A stretch of DNA of 64,000 bases from Pyrocephalus nanus (GCA_038380795.1 CM076279.1:4479001-4543000), one strand, 5' to 3'. Positions 1-11,000 are shown, counted from the stretch's first letter. The notes: a model not told the origin generated them from the letters alone. Made by a program: numbers and translations.

Positions 1-284
1 ACAAGACTTAAAAGCATAATTTGTCTGCTTTTTATCTGAAATAACAGGAATCATGGTAAAAAAAAATAGCACCCACCCACATCCATCCACTCCAAACCCC
101 TGCAGTGTTTGATGTGCCGCAGAAACGAGCGATTAAAGCTTAGAAAAGCCAGTTAAAATATTTCTAAATGTTACACAAAACTTTATCCCCTAGGAATGTA
201 ACCCAAAACTATGCTCCTCCTCGTGCGATTCCTGAGCAGTTGAACCAGGGGTTCATCTGGAATTCGGTGTGGGCTGTGCTTTCA
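1..284. other. 5' flank of TMEM100, no gene seen
   Basis: AT-rich sequence leading into the CpG island. I see no protein-like frame and no RNA gene. If synteny with human 17q22 holds, the PCTP gene should lie to the left of the window edge; this is inference from gene order, not seen here. Confidence 0.5.
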
Positions 285-589
285 AGTGACCCAGCGCGGC
301 TCGAGACTGGCATTGACCCTCACCCGCACCGCTCCAAGGGGGATGTGGCCGCACACCCCGCGTGGTGGTGGGTGTGCGGGAGGGCAGGGAGGGCTGGGGA
401 GGGCTGAAGGACTCTGGGGAACGCTGTCCCGCGCCCAGCGTGTGTGACCTGCCGGGGCGCGGTGCCGAGCAGGAGCCAGGCGCGTCCCCGCCGTGCGCAT
501 CCCTGAGCCGGGCGTGTGAGCCGAGCACGGCGGAGGGAGGAGGGCCGGCTCCGTGCCCTGCCCAGCCCCGGACAGCCTTCCCCAGCCTT

Positions 590-614
590 CCCGGCCCCCC
601 CCCGCCCCGCACCC
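590..614 (-). other. C-rich run, G-quadruplex-capable on minus strand
   Basis: Runs of CCC, nine C, CCCC and CCC are separated by one to three bases within 25 nt, so the minus strand can form a G-quadruplex. It sits just upstream of the putative TMEM100 first exon. Such runs are common in CpG-island promoters; folding is inferred from pattern only. Confidence 0.5.
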
Positions 615-639
615 GGGAGAGCGTCCCGCTGCCGCCCCG

Positions 640-786
640 CCCGCGGCTGAGTTTGCTCCGGTCCCTTAATTGTTTCGCTCTCACCGAGAACTTTGTTTAC
701 AGTCTCTTGTGCGGCGAGCGAGCTGCATCCCCTCATACGCTGCCTGCGGGCTGGCGGCCGCCGCAGTCCCGCCCGGCGGCCGGGAG
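640..786 (+). other. TMEM100: Candidate TMEM100 non-coding exon 1
   Basis: The 3' boundary is proposed from the donor GGGAG|GTAAGG at 786/787, the best plus-strand donor I see in the CpG island. The 5' boundary is a guess, since no TATA box fixes the start. The segment contains no ATG, which suits a leader exon. It would splice either to the candidate exon at 3566 or directly to the coding exon at 6839. Confidence 0.4.
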
Positions 787-790
787 GTAA

Positions 791-820
791 GGCACGGCTC
801 GGCACGGCTCGGCACGGCTC
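791..820 (+). repeat. Tandem repeat, 10-bp unit x3
   Basis: Three identical copies of GGCACGGCTC, followed by degenerate relatives (GGCTTGGCAA, GGCATGGCAT) to about 840. The array begins four bases after the putative exon 1 donor dinucleotide, at the very start of intron 1. Confidence 0.95.
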
Positions 821-850
821 GGCTTGGCAAGGCATGGCATGCTCGGCACT

Positions 851-898
851 CTATGGCACGCTAGCCTCTACTATGGCACGCTAGCCTCTACTATGGCA
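851..898 (+). repeat. Tandem repeat, 20-bp unit x2.4
   Basis: Two perfect copies of CTATGGCACGCTAGCCTCTA (851-870, 871-890) followed by a partial third copy CTATGGCA. The unit shares the GGCACG word with the 10-bp array just upstream, so the two arrays may have grown from the same seed. Perfect copies suggest a young or slippage-prone array that could vary in copy number between individuals. Confidence 0.95.
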
Positions 899-2120
899 TG
901 GACTGGCACGGCTCTGCTCGGCTCGCAGCCGCTGGACCCGCACGCCCGGCGGCCGCGCCCCCGCCGGCTCCCGGTGCCCGAGGGGCTCCGGTTCCCGGTT
1001 CCCCCCTCCCGGTTCTCCGGGGCAGCTGGGGCTGCTCGGGCACTGCGGGACCCGCTCCGCTCCGGCCGCGGGTCCCGAGGAGGTCCCCTCTCCGCCGTGG
1101 CAAAGGGTTATTCGCAGCTTCGGGGTCCCCGCAGCCGGAGAGTCTGACCCGGTTGCAGGTCGGGGGTTGCCGGTGCCGCTCCGTTCCCGGAGGGGTTACG
1201 GGCAGACGGGGTGCGCAAGGCTCTCCCCGCCTGTTCGCCTCCCTGCTCTCTCGCAGAGGTGCTCGGGGACAGGCGTGACACGCAGGGTTTTACCCCAGGT
1301 GTGTGTGTTGTGTGTTAAGGGCGCCTTTGAAAGTTTTGCGGTTTGCAGATAACAGGGTCGTGTTTGTGGAGGGGTTTGGTTGGCTCCCATCCTACCCTTC
1401 AGCTATGTCGGAAAGACGAAAAAAGGTGTGAGGTTAAATCTGGTGATTGTTTTACGTAAAAACTTGGTAAGAGAATTTTACTGCATCCTGAGGCTCAGGC
1501 AGCTGGTGTGGAGGTGGTGTGTTCTCCTCCTGCCTCTGGAGCTTAGAGGCTGATCCTCGAGGCTGGTAAATACAAATTCCAGTTGTGTATTTCCAGGAAT
1601 GTTCACCTAGGGAAGAGCTGAGGAATTGTGTTCAGGATTACTATAGGCTGTTGAATTCTGAGTGAACTCTGGCTCTCCTCTCTGTGCAGAAGGACTCTTT
1701 ACATTGTTTTCTGTAGTAACTTAAATGCGTAACCAAGTGTGAAGTGTAAGCATTGTAATTTATTGGAATTTTACATAAGATAAAAGGGTGTCTGATGTAT
1801 GGTGGTACAAGGTAGAGAGAATCAGGTCCAGAGCCTGGAGGCAGAAAACTCAAGCTCAAACATGACCCACTGGTTCTGAGTAAAATGCAAAAAAAAAAAA
1901 AGGGATGTAGTGACTGAACAGTGTAACCTCTGCCCTTGCACAGAGATATTCCTTATGTGGGAAGCTCCTGAGAGAGCATCACATTGAAATGATTCTGAGT
2001 TAAAATATTGGAAGCTTCATGTGTAGATTTCATGTATTTCTGTTTCTCAGCTTTGTGGTCAGGGAGGGAGGTGGAAAAGAAGAAATCTCATCACTGAAAA
2101 GTTGCTCTGTCAGTCAGGAT

Positions 2121-2162
2121 TTTTGATAAAGACATTAAGAATTTTGATAAAGACATAAAGAA
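2121..2162 (+). repeat. Tandem duplication, 21 bp x2
   Basis: Copies at 2121-2141 and 2142-2162, both beginning TTTTGATAAAGACAT and differing by a single base. The near identity suggests a fairly recent slippage event. Confidence 0.95.
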
Positions 2163-3027
2163 TTACCTAAACTGTGTGTAGTCAAGAATAAATACAAATA
2201 AAGAACTGACAGAGCAATTAATCTTTTCAAAGCAAGATGCTGGCAGAGTGGCTTAGGGGGCACAATTGCTCTAGGAAGAGCTTTTCAAACAAATGTAACC
2301 TTTCTGTAATCCAAGTGGAAGTTGGCTGCAAGTACATTTTAGAGGTCTGTGTTTGTTTTAATGTAACTTAGACTTTTTATTTAAAGTGGGGTTTTTTCCT
2401 GTATTTCCCTCCAAACTTTTCAGAAAGTTAAACTGATTGCTAAATGGTGTGTACAAGAATATAGTCAAGGAGACAAGCAAGGAGACTTCCTTATTATTAG
2501 CTAAGTTCAATAATCAGCTAAATATACTTTAGCTATGTCACAGGTTTATTCCAAGGATCCCCTGAGAACAGCAGCAGTTTGTGCCTGTAAATGTCTGTTA
2601 GTGAAATGTTAGTATAGTCTAAATAACTTAAAAAGAGAAAAGCCTTTAAAGTTCATCATTATACAAACTTATTCTCTTGAATTTGCTCTCATTGTCACTT
2701 AGAACTCCTGTTTGAGGGTGGAAATGATCTTTCATAATCATGCACATATAGAAAGGGAATGTCAAATAAGATTAGCAACATAAATCTCTGCTGCTTGGTC
2801 AGTTTTGCCTGGCTGCCTGGTGGTTTCACAGCTGTTTCTGCAGTTGATAACAATTTCCATCGCTCTGCTCTCTGCAGTCCTCACACTGCCCTGCTGCAGA
2901 TTCCACCTTGTCCCTCTCTGAGTTATGAGTCTTGTTTCAAAAAATCCAATAATAACAGAATTGAACAATAATGAATATAACAGAATTATGTTTATTACAG
3001 TGGGCTCTTGGACTCTGTTAGTCTGCC

Positions 3028-3050
3028 TTTTTTTTTTTTTTTTTTTTTTT
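3028..3050 (+). repeat. Poly(T) tract, 23 nt
   Basis: Uninterrupted T run in putative intron 1. No retroposon body or target-site duplication is obvious on either side. Confidence 0.95.
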
Positions 3051-3565
3051 GAGGAGAGTTTTTGGGATTATAGTACTTAGGTTTTGTTATAGTAGGATAG
3101 TTTTAAACGGTTTTTTTTTAGTGGGAAGTGTGTTGACATGATCAGTTCACAGCTAGGAAAACCAAGAGAGATGGAGTGATTTGCTCAGAGAAACTGGACA
3201 CATAGAAGATACCAACCCCCAGGTATTCTGAGTTGTTATTCCCAGACGTGGAGTGAGCAAGAGAAATGAAGTTAAATGAGATTTTTATCTACAGAAATTC
3301 ATGTGCATTACCTTTTCCTGCCTAGCTTTCTGGGGGACTTGCCTGGGCTATGATACTCATTATCAAGACGTCACATCATCAAAGGAAAATGTTACTTAGG
3401 GCCAGAAATGGGTGGCTGCTGCCAAGAAAAGAGGAGAGCCAGAGGGAGAACATCTCCTGCTGCTGTTAGGTTGGGAGCAGGAGTCAGCACACAGCTGAGA
3501 GCTCTTTTCCAGGCAGGAGTTTTATTCTTGAGAAGCTGACAAATACCCAACAACTTTTCTTGCAG

Positions 3566-3751
3566 GAGGAAACGTCCATGCTAGAATATTGTCACCTCCA
3601 AGTCATCGTTCAGCAACATCTGACACCTCAAAGCCTGGAGCAGTTCTTTCTGCTGCATGACTCTGCCTTGAACTGACACAAGAGACATCTTCAGCAGTGT
3701 CCCTCTGCTTCTGGGACGAGGATTTGCTCCCATGGATTTCTCACGGACCTG
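3566..3751 (+). other. TMEM100: Candidate TMEM100 non-coding exon 2
   Basis: A 186-bp segment is bounded by a strong acceptor (pyrimidine-rich AACTTTTCTTGCAG ending at 3565) and a usable donor (CTG|GTAGGT, GT at 3752-3753). It lies between the CpG island and the coding exon on the same strand, as expected for an internal 5' untranslated exon. It contains an ATG at 3578 opening a 32-codon frame that stops at 3676, so including it would put a short upstream ORF in the leader. I cannot confirm transcription; the exon is inferred from splice-site quality and position only. Confidence 0.4.
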
Positions 3752-4641
3752 GTAGGTGTGCATGCTAATGGATTTCACGTCTTTTCAGTCAATCTCAGCT
3801 TACAATTATCAGTGGCTAAGAATTTCCTCTCCCCATTACCCAGTGCTGGCCACAGATTGCCACAGAGGCACATTCTTCCTTCAGCCCCAAGTAGCTCCTT
3901 AAGATAGTACTTGTGGTATGATTAGTGAGAGGATGCTGGTCCTGCCGGGTATCTTTGCCTAAATTTCTTACCCTGAAACTTGAACCAAATCACCTGTTGG
4001 GGTAAGTCAGAAGTGACTTTGCTGGCAATGAGGATCCAGTGCCCCTTTTTCTAGGGCTGAATACCTTTACTCACACTTCAAATAGGTTCTGTTGTTTATT
4101 TAACTTCATAGGATTTCAATAGAGGTTTGTTTATTTGTTTTGTGTGAATGCCTGTCTGCTTGCATCCTATTTCATGCAAGAACTGTGCTCTCAGAAGTCA
4201 ACAGGTATTTTGCCATTGACTTAATTTTGGTAGTTTAGAAGTTTTTTTTTTTTTTTTTTCTAATTCCTGTTAGTTTTAACTGTATAAACATATCTTCTTT
4301 CTTCAAAAGTGTCTGTTCAAGACGTCTAAGAGATTTAAATGCTCACTGGGGATGTATCTGAAGCAGAGGGACAATTACTTTAGAGACAGGAGTAAATATC
4401 CTTCGAATGACTGTTGAAGTTTTTCAGAATAATGATTTTTATTATAAGCCTAATCCAAAGCCTTTTCAAATTATTAAGAAATTTCCCTATTTCTGTGACT
4501 CTTAGAGTATTTCAACTTTTGAATAGTTATTACAATGTATTGGAACCAGTAGATCTTTTATCTGGAAAACTGTTAATTGTTTTCCTACCTCAACTTTAAC
4601 AATATAATGTTAAATTAATTGAATATGGCTAATGGTAAGAT

Positions 4642-4661
4642 AAAAAAAAAAAAAAAAAAAA
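4642..4661 (+). repeat. Poly(A) tract, 20 nt
   Basis: Uninterrupted A run within putative intron 2. I could not identify a retrocopy upstream of it. Confidence 0.95.
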
Positions 4662-5027
4662 GTTGACATTTGGGGGTCACTTCTTATGTTGTGCTGAACT
4701 TCTGTAACATTGTATAGATAAATAATGCAGCAACATGATGGCACCAGTGTAAGTCCCACTGCCACGTAAGTCATTACTGAAAATGCAGAACTTGGGCTCA
4801 GATCCATGTGGGAACAGATCAGTGGCACTGTAGAGCAAACCATGGCTTTCCTGGGCTCTTCCTCTCTGATATAAAATGTGTTATGGTTCAAAGAACAAAG
4901 CAACAGAACCCAGGAGAACTTAGGGTACCTAAGGTGTCAGCACAGATATCTTTGCTTTTCTGATAAGCACTGAATAAGTCCCCTTCCTGCCCCTGGAGGC
5001 AGCAAGTACTCCCACAGAAACTCACGT

Positions 5028-5310
5028 AATCATGGAATGGTTGTGGTTGGAAGGACACTCTGGAGGATGTCTGGTCCACTCCTGTTCTGCTTTAGGGTCA
5101 CCTAAAGAAGGATGCCCAGGACTGTCCAGGTGGATTTGGCATATCTCCAAGGATGGAGGCTCCAAAACCTCTCTGGGCCACCTGCTCAGTCACCACCCCA
5201 GCTTGGAAAAGCCTTTGCTGCTGTTCAGTGTTCCAGTGTGTGCCTGTGGCCTCTGGGGCTGCCAGGGTGTGCTCAGGGCTGTGTCACTGTGTGCTGAGCA
5301 CTCTTCCACA
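5028..5310 (-). mobile_element. CR1 LINE 3' fragment, antisense
   Basis: The plus strand reads AATCATGGAATGGTTG followed by a TTGGAAGG motif, then blocks resembling 'GGGTCACCT', 'CCCAGGACTGT', 'CCAGGTGG', 'ATCTCCAAGGATGGAG' and 'CCTCTCTGGGC'. These appear in the same order as the reverse complement of the sauropsid CR1 3' terminal region as I remember it, so the element lies on the minus strand with its 3' end near 5028. It is 5'-truncated, as almost all CR1 copies are, and has many substitutions and small gaps, so it is old and inactive. The boundary near 5310 is approximate. Open frames through this stretch are not genes. Confidence 0.85.
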
Positions 5311-6838
5311 GAGCACTGCAACAAAAGCTTTGGCAAACCAGATCTGAACTGTCCTTCTCTCATGAGGGCCTGAGACTCAGATATAAACTTTCTGAGCAGA
5401 AACAGCATAAAGCCTGTTTGTGCCTGTGCTTAAAACCAGCGAAATCCTCTTTCTCTCTAAACCCACGGTCGGTTATAGGAGGTGCTGAGATATAAAACCA
5501 AGGGCTCTCCACAATGAACGAACATATCTTAGCAACAAGGGTGGAGTGGTGGGAAAGGAAAAGGAGAATACAAGTATCTGGCAATTAACTTCCTAGTCAC
5601 AGATGTGAAGGTGATAAAAGTGATAAAAGCATTACGGCATTGCCAACGCTCTTCCTTGTTCTCTGAGCTGCATATCATGCTGCTCATGAAAGCAAAAGCT
5701 ACACAGCCCACACCAGGGTGGTGGAGGGAGCCACTTGCAGCAGGAGAACTAGTGGTCCCCCAGTGTCCCAGCCTCTGCTGCACATGTTGGGGTGCACTGA
5801 GCGTTGAGCCTGGTCTAAAGCAGCACAGCCCTGATAGCCTTGGCATCGTCAGAGGTCACTGCAGGCCCCAGGGTGGCCCCACACCACGAGAGCCCCAGTG
5901 AGAGGGCCAAGGGCTGGGAAGGCAGCCTCTAGCAGTGGAGAGCCGTGGGCTCATCCTCCCCTGATCGGGTGGGCTCCAGTTACACACTGGAGCCATCGTA
6001 GTGCAGATGGAGCCAAACTGTGCGTGCTGTGTGTAGGACTGAGAGTGTGTTTACAGTGTGGAGACAGGAGGAAAACAACCTGCTGTAACTGAGATGAGTG
6101 AATATGAATGGAAATCTCCCTCCCACACAGTTACAGGGATGTGGTTTCATGGTTTCACTGCTTTTGCACGAAGGCAATGTAAATGGCAAGCTGTTGAGCT
6201 GGTACTGAAGTTGCTGTGATGGGAGATTCACCAGCTCTGAGCTCAGTGCAGGGAACTTTCTGCATCCCCACTCACCCAACATGCACCATTTGAATTGTTT
6301 TCCTAAGTAGCACTTGTGTTGAGAAAAGGCTCACTGTTCATCCTGGTTTTTACTGGGCCAGTGCTTGCTCATGTTACAGTGATGAGCTCTGAAGCAAATC
6401 CGTGTAATGTGTGTCTTTAGGTGTGTGTATAAAGAAACAGTGTGAAAAAACATGTGAGCAAAAATCAAAACAGACTGAACTTCACCTCTATGTGAGAAGA
6501 TGTAATGCCATTGAAATCTAAATTACATCCAGAAATGCTGACTTCAGGATGTAACTTAAACTAGGATTTGGCTCACAGTACTTCAAGATTGGTGTCTGTC
6601 TTGGTCTGTGGCTGTTCTTTTTAGAACTTAGGCATGTATTGATAACTACTCTAAGAATTGATTCAGATCCTTCACAACCAGTGGTGTCACCACTGATCTC
6701 GTGCATAAATCCTTGTGGGTTCCGAGTGCCTGGTTGGTTGTGATCCCAAGTGGGATCACAGTTGTTCTTGGGACCACCCATGTGTCACAGAGCAGTAATT
6801 GGTAATTATTGGCTGAACTCGTGCTCTTCTCTCCACAG

Positions 6839-6900
6839 CACCACCCGTGCTCAGCAGAGCCTGCTCTAGCCGAGGAACCGACCGACTCGAGGCAACCAAG
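6839..6900 (+). other. TMEM100: TMEM100 5' untranslated part of coding exon
   Basis: The exon is predicted to start at 6839, after the acceptor CTTCTCTCCACAG, giving 62 nt of leader before the ATG. The reading frame stays open upstream of the ATG but has no in-frame ATG there. The codon at 6847 is GTG, so there is no reason to extend the protein. Confidence 0.7.
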
Positions 6901-7305
6901 ATGACAAACGAACCTATTAAAGAGATCCTGGGCTCCCCAAAGCACCCTGATTCTGTGACCACGGAGAAGAGCAACAACAATGACTGTGTGATCACCACCA
7001 TCCCTCTGGTCAGCGAGTGCCAGCTGACAGCAGCCACGGGCGGAGCGGAGCTCTCCTGCTACCGCTGCACCGTGCCCTTCGGGGTGGTCATCCTCATAGC
7101 CGGCATCGTGGTCACCGCCGTGGCATACAGCTTCAACTCCCATGGATCCATCATCTCCGTGTTTGGATTGGTCCTCCTGTCATCAGGACTCCTTCTGCTG
7201 GCTTCCAGTGCAGTGTGCTGGAAAATCAGGCAGCAAAACAAGAAAGCCAAGAGGCGGGAGAGCCAGACGGCGCTCGTGGCAAATCAGAGAACCTTGTTTG
7301 GGTAA
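6901..7305 (+). CDS. TMEM100: TMEM100, transmembrane protein 100
   Basis: Encodes 134 residues, the same length as human TMEM100, beginning MTNEPIKEIL and ending ANQRTLFG. Residues about 30-55 hold the conserved stretch around PLVSECQLTAATGG and LSCYRC. Two hydrophobic segments (about 57-77 and 83-105) flank the very conserved AYSFNSHGSI loop. The C-terminal tail is basic (KKAKRRE, about 114-120) and then reads SQTALVANQR. In mammals this two-pass protein is induced by BMP9/BMP10 through ALK1 in arterial endothelium, where its loss causes vascular malformation and embryonic death. In sensory neurons it weakens TRPA1-TRPV1 coupling. The ATG at 6901 is the first in-frame ATG of the exon and has A at -3. 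The whole coding sequence lies in one exon, as I recall for other vertebrates. No lesion is visible. Confidence 0.97.
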   Translation: MTNEPIKEILGSPKHPDSVTTEKSNNNDCVITTIPLVSECQLTAATGGAELSCYRCTVPFGVVILIAGIVVTAVAYSFNSHGSIISVFGLVLLSSGLLLLASSAVCWKIRQQNKKAKRRESQTALVANQRTLFG

Positions 7306-8070
7306 AAACAACCAGGAGAAGGCTGGACAGAAGGCAGAGCCTTTGTAAGTCAACTTGGCTATTTATCAGTAGGAGAGATTGCAGGTTTTAATTTAACTGT
7401 GGAAATGAAAATGGAGTGGATTAAGAAATACCCTTAACTCTGCAAGTGCTCTTAATATTTTCTTACTGCAGACTTGGTAGTGCAGACTTCTTTCCAAGAC
7501 GGAGGAAAAATCCCTTTTCCTTCACAGAAAACTTTGTCATCATAACTGCAACCATCCTAACTGCGTTCTCCAACACGCTGATCGTGTTGGAAACGGAACT
7601 TGTGGGAACTGAGAAAATAATTTGAACTGACTTGAAATGCCAGAGATCTCCTTAAACACACACTGTGACATTTGACCAAGGGAGAAGTCATAGCTTTTGA
7701 AGTGACTGCAAGCTTATGGCCAGAGTGCCTGGGACTTAAACTGTAGCTCAGAAAATTAAAAAAAAAAAAAAAAAAAAGGCAATTAGAACACACTGCAGTT
7801 TGCTCAATAAGCTGATTCTTATATTTTATGTAACTTTCCCTTCACAATATCTGTGGTACTTCCCCCCTTTTTTAAACCAACTAATATTAATTTTGTTTTA
7901 CTATTGAATAGAAATAAGTAGAAATGTGTAATTATATTGTCTAACCTGAATAACGAGGTATGATTATAGCTTAAAACATGAGACTTTTTTTTGTAAATTA
8001 AAGTGGTCAGGTTTAGCACTTTTGATTATTTTGCTATAAAATTAAAAAGTAAATGTCATTAAAATAATAT
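7306..8070 (+). other. TMEM100: TMEM100 3' untranslated region (approximate end)
   Basis: AT-rich sequence after the stop. No canonical AATAAA occurs until 9043-9048, but ATTAAA variants stand at 7997-8002, 8041-8046 and 8058-8063, followed by T/GT-rich sequence near 8100-8160. I place the main end around 8.05-8.1 kb, with a longer form using 9043 possible. An internal A20 run lies at 7758-7777. Confidence 0.45.
7758..7777 (+). repeat. Poly(A) tract, 20 nt, inside TMEM100 3' UTR
   Basis: A genomically encoded A run on the sense strand of the probable 3' untranslated region. It could be bound by poly(A)-binding protein and will serve as an internal oligo-dT priming site in cDNA work. Confidence 0.95.
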
Positions 8071-11000
8071 TCAGTGCTGCTAGACCTTTAGAAAATCTTT
8101 ATTGCTATCAAGATAGCCTGTATTTTCAACTCTGATGCTCTGTGATTCTATTTTTGTAGAACAACCCCTGTGACAATAACTGTGAACACATGTACTGCTG
8201 ATCTCTTCCAAAAATCTCTGTGGCCTGTGGACTTTGGTTTGACAGCCCATCCCTCTGCCGCTTGATTACCAGCTCGGTTATTGAAAAATCATAGCAGTCA
8301 GTCCTGCAGACACTGGCACAGTCAGTTTGAAACACAACTATTAATAATTACTCATGGAAGCAAAGCCACGTGTGTGGTGTTTGCTGACTGAGCTTTGGGA
8401 TTACGAATCCTTATGAAAAGCAGGTGCCAGGTGTCCCTCGTGTGTGTCTGAGATGCTCATTCTGTAACTCTTGTTTCTAGAGGTCTTCCAGCTTTTCTCA
8501 ATTAATGAACACTGTAGGGGCCAGTCCCAAATTGCAGCAAACCAGAACATGATTTCTTTGTCTATATCTTGAAGGACAAGTGAGCTGAGTCACAGATTTC
8601 CACCCTGGCCTGTGTGAGGGTGTCAGAAGCCAGAGGAGCTGCACCAAGTCCTCTTCCCCCTTACTTTCTCCAGGCTCCAAAGGGCTGGATGTGATTTTTG
8701 CTTTCCACTGCCACAGTGAGCGAGGCCTGTGCTAATGTGCCTCCTCCTTGCCCTCCAGAGGCTCTGGCAGCCACGAGGGCTGTGGTGATGCCCCTGCAGG
8801 GCTTTCCTCCTGCAGGTCATCCCGGATCCCTGCGCTCCTCCTGCTGAAATCACCCAGGCATCCTGGCTTGGGTGCCTCCATTTCCTCTGCCCTCCACGCT
8901 CTAAGCTCGTTGCATCCATAACTTCATCCCCGGATTTGCAAAGTGCACTCCGTGTTTTAAATAGAGCAGGCCTGTGTGTGCGGGGAGGGGATGTTTGGGG
9001 TCAGTATTTGCGTTGCCACACTCCGTGGTTACCAGACGCTATAATAAAATCACTTGCATCAGAGGAAAGCTGACAACACATTTTAGCACTTCCAGAGCCC
9101 CAACTTAATCACGGCAGGAAGCTTTCCTGCTGCTAGGAGAACATGTTGCGTCACCAGAACATCTGACACCGGTGTCTAGTGTCAATCACTTTGCTTAAGG
9201 TCATTAAAAATATTAGGGTGTCCCCTTACGATGTACAGGTTTTGCATGAGTGACAATTCATGGGAAATGCATAGCATGATAAATAATGGAACAGGTGGAC
9301 TAAAGTGGTGTCTTTCCTGTTTAAAATGAGAAAAGTGATTGACATTAGCAAAGCTGGATAAGTTAAATAGGGCTGTTTATTTTTTTTCCCCCTCCCTGGG
9401 AACACAATAGTTTTTCTGACTCCTTCTTCCCCCTCCCTGTTTTGTTTTTTTTTTCCTCAGTGGAATTCTGGGGGGCTGCCGAGGAGAGAATTGCCAGGGA
9501 TATGGAGATGCAGTGATTTCCACTACACGTGTGGCAGCTCAGGCCCATGATTCCCAGGCTGAGGCCAGAGCAGGAGCAGCCCATTGCTCTCTCAAGCCTT
9601 TCCCATACGTGGGTCCTCCCTTCTCCACTGATACAGCTGAGCTTGCTGTGGCAGGAAGGCAGAGGTACAAGGTGAGCCTCAGCTCCAAATCAAAAGAAAA
9701 AGCCAGACTCAGTGGAACAGAGACAGTGGGGTTTGGGGAGCGTTTTTTTCAGGAAGGGAAAATAAGAGTGAGTAAAAGTCACTCTGCTACTACTAAAGAA
9801 GTTTTCCTTTCCCTTATCTCTGCTCTCTTTTATATTTGCAGTGCACATACAAGGACACAGCAGAGTTCCTGCACCACCCTCAGCCCTGCTGATTGTGGGG
9901 TACCCAGGCACTGAGCAGCGTGTGAGCAGTGACAGGCAGCATTGCATGACCCTAGACACGACCCCCTGGCACAGCAAAGCTTCAGGTGCACCGTGGTGTC
10001 CCATAATACCACCTAACTGACAGGCTGGGAGGCCTCCAGGTGATATGGGGCTGCCAGAGCACACATTGCTGAGCTCAGTAGCATTGGCTGTGTCCCAGAG
10101 AGAGAAGGTACATGCTCAGGCATCTTCATAGCAAGCAGTGAGTGAAAGTCTGTGCAGGAATTCGGTCTTGTTTGGCCTTTATTCAGAGAAGCAAAACAGT
10201 AGCTTTATTAAGGAGAATTCCAGCACTTGTTCCTGGTGTCCTGCAGGAGCAAGGGTTTGTGAACAGTTTAGTCAGAGACCTTATGCTGTTGAAGATGTTT
10301 TCAGATGTTTCATCCATTAACTGGTCACATGGTCTTAGAAACTGGCACAGACTTCTCCACCATGATTTGTGTGCACCGATTTTGGGAAAATCTGAAGCAG
10401 TAGCAGCATTTTTTCAGAATGACCAAGGATGAATCCAGCAAAGTCTTGCAAATCTACATGTTTCAGACACTTTTGTTATTATCCTCTCTCCCTGCACCCC
10501 TTGTCCTGGTTCCAACACAGCCCAACCATTCCGGGAGGTGCTGTGTGAGTACAGTGTGCAGGCTCAGCACCTTCATTTTCCCAGAACCTGGTGATATTGT
10601 TAGATCTGAGAAGTTTTTTTGACAGGAGCACATTTATAATGCTTTTACAAGAGTCAGCCCCCTCAAACTGGATAAAACCAGCAAAATTTCTTCTTCAAAT
10701 TTTGAACCCCGTGACTTAATCTGGGTTGATTTGGGGTTTCGTGCCTGTGTGCCAAGTCCACCAGGTCTTTGATGCAAAGCCATTGGAACTCCACAATTGC
10801 TGTTTGGTTTTTCCCATGGGAATCTGGGAGGCAGAAGGATGCAGCCCTGTGGAGATCACAGTGACTTTCCAGTTCAGAAACACCTTCCCTTCTGGTGTGA
10901 AAAGGCTTTGAATGCCACAAATGATATTTCTGGGAGAGGCTGGGTGGGAGCTGATGCAAATTTTATTGTCACAGTTGCTTGTCTCTCCCTTCCTGAAAGC

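Larger units (their letters stand above)
285..1290 (+). promoter_or_regulatory. TMEM100: CpG island, probable TMEM100 promoter
   Basis: About 1 kb of dense CpG and GC-rich sequence, in sharp contrast to the flanks. It contains SP/KLF-like GC boxes, long C runs (590-614) and, near the putative first exon, a forkhead-type TGTTTAC at 694-700. A good splice donor (GAG|GTAAGG, GT at 787-788) lies inside it on the plus strand. The next strong plus-strand gene is TMEM100, whose terminal exon starts at 6839, so the island is best read as its promoter. Both strands carry open frames of 100-170 codons here; these are typical chance frames of GC-rich DNA lacking stops. The exact transcription start cannot be read from sequence. 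Confidence 0.75.
899..3565 (+). other. Putative TMEM100 intron 1, no coding content
   Basis: After the CpG island tail (to about 1290) the sequence becomes AT-rich and unique. I see no protein-like frame and no RNA gene. Contents listed separately are the 21-bp tandem duplication at 2121 and the T23 tract at 3028. An A13 run lies at 1889-1901. Confidence 0.45.
3752..6838 (+). other. Putative TMEM100 intron 2, no coding content
   Basis: Mostly unique AT-rich sequence with T18 (4242-4259) and A20 (4642-4661) tracts and a CR1 fragment (5028-5310). The stretch 5690-5980 is GC-richer, but I recognise no family in it. The segment ends in the acceptor CTTCTCTCCACAG (AG at 6837-6838). No protein-like frame is evident. 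Confidence 0.45.

Noticed and set aside
320..835. 171-codon minus-strand frame and several overlapping plus-strand frames in the CpG island
   Set aside because: Composition is arginine, alanine and proline-rich as expected from GC-rich DNA, with repeats translated into low-complexity peptide. No conserved motif is visible.
6847..6900. Upstream extension of TMEM100 by 18 codons
   Set aside because: The extension begins at GTG, lies in the predicted leader, and does not resemble the known N-terminus, which starts at the ATG at 6901.
6646..7143. 165-codon minus-strand frame opposite TMEM100
   Set aside because: It is the antisense shadow of the conserved TMEM100 frame, with no recognisable domain.
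8131..8156. CTGTGATTCTATT, possible CR1 terminal repeat
   Set aside because: Only about one and a half octamer units and no CR1 body upstream; probably chance.
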